From positions 62,001 to 126,000 of the forward strand of contig JAQGOE010000312.1 in the NCBI GenBank assembly GCA_028293725.1: a DNA stretch of 64,000 nucleotides, in the 5' to 3' direction. The number at the start of each line of letters is the position of its first letter. The stretch's first letter is position 1. The notes below the pieces were generated by a model, which had not been told where the DNA came from, did no database searches, and saw only the letters and a program-made list of their open reading frames with translations. A program made the position numbers and the translations under genes. This DNA comes from Gammaproteobacteria bacterium (GTDB taxonomy: Bacteria > Pseudomonadota > Gammaproteobacteria > Steroidobacterales > Steroidobacteraceae). Positions 60,579-64,000 of the stretch are shown here, one piece after another.

Positions 60579-61181
60579 ATGACGCTGTTCTCTGCGCCGA
60601 ATGACCCATTCAGTCATCGCACGCGCATCGTGTTGGCTGAGAAAGGCATCAGCATCGACATCGTCAGTGTCGACTCCGCGAAGTTCCCGGAGGATCTCCT
60701 CGATCTCAACCCGTATCACAGCGTGCCGACACTGGTCGATCGGGACCTGGTGCTCTACGACTCGCGCGTCATCATCGAGTACCTCGATGAGCGTTTTCCG
60801 CATCCCCCGTTGATGCCGGTCGACCCAGTCACCCGGGCACAATTCCGACTGGCGCTGTATCGGATCGAGCGCGACTGGTACAGCCTGGTGCAGCAGATCG
60901 AGTCCGAGCCGGACAAGAAGCAGACGGTGAAGCTGAAGAAAATTCTCCGCGACACCATTCTGCAGAGCACCGAGTTGTTCAAGATCAAACCGTACTTTCT
61001 GTCCGACGAGTTTTCGCTCGTGGATGCGAGCATCGCGCCGGTGCTGTGGCGCCTGCCGTACTACGAGATCGACCTGCCCCCGCAGGCACAGCCGATCATC
61101 AAGTACGCGAGCCTCATTTTTTCGCGACCCGCATTCCGCGAAGGTTTGTCCGAGAAGGAACAGGAGATGCGACTCCTCTAG
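60579..61181 (+). CDS. sspA: Stringent starvation protein A (GST-fold)
   Basis: SspA binds RNA polymerase and alters gene expression under starvation and acid stress. The 200-residue GST-like protein begins MTLFSAPNDPFSHRTRIVLA and has the NPYHSVPTLVDRDLVLYDS thioredoxin-fold region. ATG 60579 is chosen over an open upstream extension to 60405. sspB follows after 17 bases. Confidence 0.93.
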   Translation: MTLFSAPNDPFSHRTRIVLAEKGISIDIVSVDSAKFPEDLLDLNPYHSVPTLVDRDLVLYDSRVIIEYLDERFPHPPLMPVDPVTRAQFRLALYRIERDWYSLVQQIESEPDKKQTVKLKKILRDTILQSTELFKIKPYFLSDEFSLVDASIAPVLWRLPYYEIDLPPQAQPIIKYASLIFSRPAFREGLSEKEQEMRLL

Positions 61182-61198
61182 TCGAAGCCTGTTGTCCC

Positions 61199-61615
61199 AT
61201 GACCAGCCCCGCCCCGCCTAAACGCCCCTACCTGTTACGCGCCATGCATCAATGGATCAGCGACTGTGGCAACACGCCGCACGTGATCGTCGATGCCGAC
61301 CGCGCCGGCCCCGAGATCCCCAAGGCGTACGTGAAGGAAGGGAAGATCGTTCTGAATCTCAGCTTCACCGCGACTCAGCGGCTGAAGCTCGGAAACGAGG
61401 ATATTGAGTTCGACGCCCGCTTCGCCGGCGTCGTACACCATGTAGTGTTTCCCGTCGCCAGCGTGCTCGGTATCTATGCGCGTGAGACCGGGGAGGGCAT
61501 GGTGTTCTCGGATCAGGACCTTGGTCCCGAGCCTCCGCGGCCCACCTCGACCGAAGAAGGCAGCAGCAGCGGCGCCCCGCCGCGCGCGCGCCCGCAATTG
61601 AAGGTCGTGAAGTAG
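61199..61615 (+). CDS. sspB: ClpXP specificity-enhancing factor SspB
   Basis: SspB delivers ssrA-tagged proteins to ClpXP. The 138-residue protein has YLLRAMHQWISDCGNTPHVI at the N-terminus, a beta core (GKIVLNLSFTATQRLKLGNE), and a short disordered tail ending RPQLKVVK, the ClpX-binding type of end. ATG 61199 is used; the frame is open further upstream inside sspA. Confidence 0.95.
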   Translation: MTSPAPPKRPYLLRAMHQWISDCGNTPHVIVDADRAGPEIPKAYVKEGKIVLNLSFTATQRLKLGNEDIEFDARFAGVVHHVVFPVASVLGIYARETGEGMVFSDQDLGPEPPRPTSTEEGSSSGAPPRARPQLKVVK

Positions 61616-61748
61616 CTTCTGTTCTTCGGCGCGTCCTCGCGCCCTAATCGGACGGGGTTCGCGGTCTTCCGCGATCCGCGTAAGTCCCGCGCTTTAGCGC
61701 GTGACGAAGAGCGGAGCCCGCGGTTTCCCGCGAGCTCCACGCCGCATG
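61616..61748. other. Hairpin-rich spacer between sspB and rnpB
   Basis: Two clear stem-loops lie here. CGCGC-TTTA-GCGCG is at 61688-61701, and a larger one at 61714-61737 has GAGC and CGCGG arms around a GAAA-type loop when read on the minus strand. The latter is 12 bases past the rnpB 3' end. No T-run follows either, so they may be processing signals or repeat palindromes. No gene is seen. Confidence 0.5.
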
Positions 61749-62145
<397 letters not shown>

Positions 62146-62153
62146 CGCCGCCC

Positions 62154-62181
62154 ACAATACGGTGGTGTGCGCGGAAGTCAA
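62154..62181 (-). promoter_or_regulatory. rnpB promoter
   Basis: On the minus strand, TTGACT (62176-62181) and TATTGT (62154-62159) are separated by 16 bases and the -10 ends 8 bases before the RNA 5' end at 62145. This is a near-consensus sigma-70 promoter and fits the expected start of the RNA. Confidence 0.8.
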
Positions 62182-62211
62182 TTTTCCGCGTGGGGGATTT
62201 TCTGGCGGCGC

Positions 62212-63087
62212 TCACTCGTCGAGCGCGGGGCCTTCCAGAGCAGGGTCCTTGCCTCGCGTCGCGAGCGCATACGCCTCATTTCGTGTTGCGCCAGTGAGCT
62301 GCGCGGCAATCGCCGCGGCTCGGCTCGGTGGTAGCTCCTTCGTCAGGAGCTCCACAGCGCGACGTAACAACTGGGGATCCACCGAAGTCGTCGTCGGTGG
62401 CGCGCCGTGAACGACGAGCGTTATCTCGCCGCGCTGAAAATTAGGGTCGCTGCGCGCTTGCGCCGACAGGTCAGCGAGGCTGCCGCGGTAGATCGTTTCG
62501 TAAGTCTTCGTTAGCTCACGCGCTACCACCGCTTGTCGTTCGCCACCGAACTCCAGCACGAAGTCTGCGAGCGTATCTGCGATGCGATGAGGCGCTTCGA
62601 AAAACACTAACGTGCGAACTTCGTTAGCGAGCCGCGCGAGCTCTGTGCGTCGCTCACGTTCGCGTGCAGGGAGAAATCCTTCAAAGCAGAAACGGCTCGT
62701 CGGCAGCCCCGCTACGGCCAAAGCCGTTGTAATCGCCGACGGTCCCGGAATTGCCACCACTTCGAAACCCGCTGCCGCTGCGCGACTGACGAGCTCGAAA
62801 CCTGGATCGGACAGTAGGGGTGTGCCTGCATCGCTGACGAGCGCGATGTTCTCGCCGGCTTCCAGTCGCGCGAGGAGATCTGGGACGCGCTGCGTCTCGT
62901 TGTACGAGTGCAGCGACAGCATCGGGCGTGAGACGCCAATGGCTTGCAGCAACGCCAGTGTATGACGCGTGTCCTCGGCGGCAATGAGATCCGCGGTTTC
63001 CAGAGCCTCGCGTGCGCGAGTGCTCAAATCGCTCATGTTGCCGATTGGAGTCGCTACGACTTGCAGCCGACCATGCGGCTTAACCAC
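62212..63087 (-). CDS. rsmI: 16S rRNA 2'-O-ribose C1402 methyltransferase
   Basis: RsmI methylates C1402 in the ribosomal decoding centre. The open frame runs up to 63573, but the family starts near GRLQVVATPIGNMSDLS; the GTG at 63087, after GAGG at a good distance, gives 291 residues (Escherichia coli 286). Motifs: AAEDTRHTLALL, LVSDAGTPLLSDPG, AIPGPSAITTAL. It is divergent from lpoA. Confidence 0.95.
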   Translation of the reverse strand: MVKPHGRLQVVATPIGNMSDLSTRAREALETADLIAAEDTRHTLALLQAIGVSRPMLSLHSYNETQRVPDLLARLEAGENIALVSDAGTPLLSDPGFELVSRAAAAGFEVVAIPGPSAITTALAVAGLPTSRFCFEGFLPARERERRTELARLANEVRTLVFFEAPHRIADTLADFVLEFGGERQAVVARELTKTYETIYRGSLADLSAQARSDPNFQRGEITLVVHGAPPTTTSVDPQLLRRAVELLTKELPPSRAAAIAAQLTGATRNEAYALATRGKDPALEGPALDE

Positions 63088-63093
63088 TATAAT
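63088..63093 (+). promoter_or_regulatory. Candidate -10 element of lpoA
   Basis: A perfect TATAAT begins one base outside the rsmI start, 124 bases before lpoA. No well-placed -35 is seen, so it is tentative. Confidence 0.3.
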
Positions 63094-63216
63094 CCTCGAT
63101 TGGAGGCTGAGACCGAGGAGCGCTTTGTGCGGGTATCGGGCATCAGATTCCTTGAGGCCGCAAACCGCGGCCACTATCCGGGCCATCCTGCCCGCCAATG
63201 AAAGGTCCGGCAACCG

Positions 63217-64000
63217 ATGTTGATCGCGCGATGGATCGTCCGCTGCGCCGTGATAACCGCGGCGGCACTTGCCCTGACGGGCTGCCCCAGCATTACTCGG
63301 CAGGTCGAGCTGCCCCCTTCGGTCGATAGGGCCGAGGCCTTGGCGCACCAAGGCGATCAGGGCGGCGCCGCCAAAGTCTATGAAGCGTTGGCTGAGCAGA
63401 ACAGCGGCGCCGATCGCAACGAGTTCGTTTTTCGCGCCACACGCGCCTACCTGGCTGCGCGGCTTCCCGACGAGGCGGCTCGAGTTCTGGCCACTGTTCA
63501 GCAGCCGCTGAATGCCAAGCAGAATCAGCAGTACACCTTCCTGGATGTGGACATCACACTCGCTCGCGGGCAAGGGGCGCAGGCGTGGCAGAAGGTCAGC
63601 GTGATGCCCGTGCCAGCGACGATTTCAGAGGCGGCGGAGTATTTCAGGATTCGGCAGCAGGCAGCATTCGCCGCCGGTCGGCCGGCGGATGCGGTGGCTG
63701 CGGAAATCTCGGCGGAGCCTTGGTTGTCCAACGCGCAGGAGTTACGTCAGGGCCGCGTGAATCTCCTCGGTGAGCTGCGCGACGCCAACGATCACGGTGT
63801 GAAAATCGATCCGCGCGCGTCGAATGATCCCGTCGTCCGCGGTTGGCTGGAGCTGGGGCCCCTGGCCGCACTGGCCGCCCGGAATCCGAACAGCGCGATT
63901 CCTGAGATCGAAGCCTGGCGGGCGCGCAATCCCAACCATCCGGCTGCCGAGATCGTACGCACTCAACTCCTGGGCGCGCAGCAGGGCCAGCCGCTAGAGA
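63217..64000 (+). CDS. lpoA: LpoA-like penicillin-binding protein activator (partial)
   Basis: This gene runs off the window end; about 261 codons are visible with no stop. It starts MLIARWIVRC, has a lipobox ALTGC (Cys23), and continues with TPR-like helical repeats (AEALAHQGDQGGAAKVYEAL; NEFVFRATRAYLAARLPDEA). LpoA is an outer membrane lipoprotein that stimulates penicillin-binding protein 1A. The position divergent from rsmI matches that gene elsewhere. The C-terminal half is not visible, so the name rests on context and the N-terminal domain. Confidence 0.85.
   Translation, partial: MLIARWIVRCAVITAAALALTGCPSITRQVELPPSVDRAEALAHQGDQGGAAKVYEALAEQNSGADRNEFVFRATRAYLAARLPDEAARVLATVQQPLNAKQNQQYTFLDVDITLARGQGAQAWQKVSVMPVPATISEAAEYFRIRQQAAFAAGRPADAVAAEISAEPWLSNAQELRQGRVNLLGELRDANDHGVKIDPRASNDPVVRGWLELGPLAALAARNPNSAIPEIEAWRARNPNHPAAEIVRTQLLGAQQGQPLE

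Noticed and set aside
62212..63573. A 453-codon RsmI with a long N-terminal extension
   Set aside because: The extra 162 codons lie antisense to lpoA and have no domain features; the GTG at 63087 gives the family length.

Overview
The window reads as a chromosomal segment of a GC-rich gammaproteobacterium. Supporting markers are the blocks rpoN-hpf-rapZ beside lptBAC-kdsC-kdsD, petABC-sspA-sspB, rsmI-rnpB-lpoA, glnE, mpl and a tolC/waaA neighbourhood. Three-part LPS export, a bc1 complex and extensive Kdo/LPS-core genes show a Gram-negative, respiring cell. A placement near Steroidobacteraceae/Nevskiales/Xanthomonadales is inference from gene order and the PPi-type phosphofructokinase; no 16S gene is present. 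I see no tRNA, rRNA, insertion sequence, prophage or CRISPR array: this is essentially core genome with small accessory pockets.

Layout. 1-6.5 kb: two unrelated surface lipoproteins, glnE and a zf-CHCC protein. 6.5-15 kb: a GGDEF/EAL regulator, a Pcm-like methyltransferase, tolC, then an LPS-core cluster (kdkA-waaA facing a family 9 glycosyltransferase and a DUF6165 gene). 15-24 kb: a response regulator, the proton-pumping pyrophosphatase hppA, PPi-dependent phosphofructokinase, adenylate kinase with a very basic C-terminal tail, a soluble hybrid histidine kinase and RNase D. 24-33.5 kb: mpl, a Lon-N protein, a divergent M19 dipeptidase homologue, three more glycosyltransferases around a GC-rich tandem repeat, a CPBP protease, a GumN/TraB protein and a CpdA-type phosphodiesterase.

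33.8-45.4 kb is one long plus-strand run: tkt-gap-pgk-pyk, then penicillin acylase, MoxR ATPase, CoxE-like VWA protein and patatin with almost no spacing. 45.4-52.1 kb on the minus strand holds kdsD-kdsC-lptC-lptA-lptB-rpoN-hpf-rapZ. 52.2-64 kb: ibaG-murA, gnd-zwf, a DegS-like protease, petABC, sspAB, rnpB, rsmI and the start of lpoA.

Functional threads. (1) Envelope: kdsC, kdsD, waaA, kdkA, four other glycosyltransferases, lptBAC, murA, mpl, lpoA, tolC, degS. (2) Sugar metabolism: PPi-PFK with a PPi-regenerating proton pump, lower glycolysis, and an NAD-type gnd next to zwf. (3) Regulation: glnE, rpoN, hpf, rapZ, c-di-GMP and two-component proteins, sspAB. The least conventional items are the histone-H1-like tail on adenylate kinase, the acylase-MoxR-VWA-patatin operon, the M19 protein lacking part of its metal site, and the hppA/PPi-PFK pair. 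These are the candidates I put forward; I do not see a wholly new multi-gene defence-type locus.
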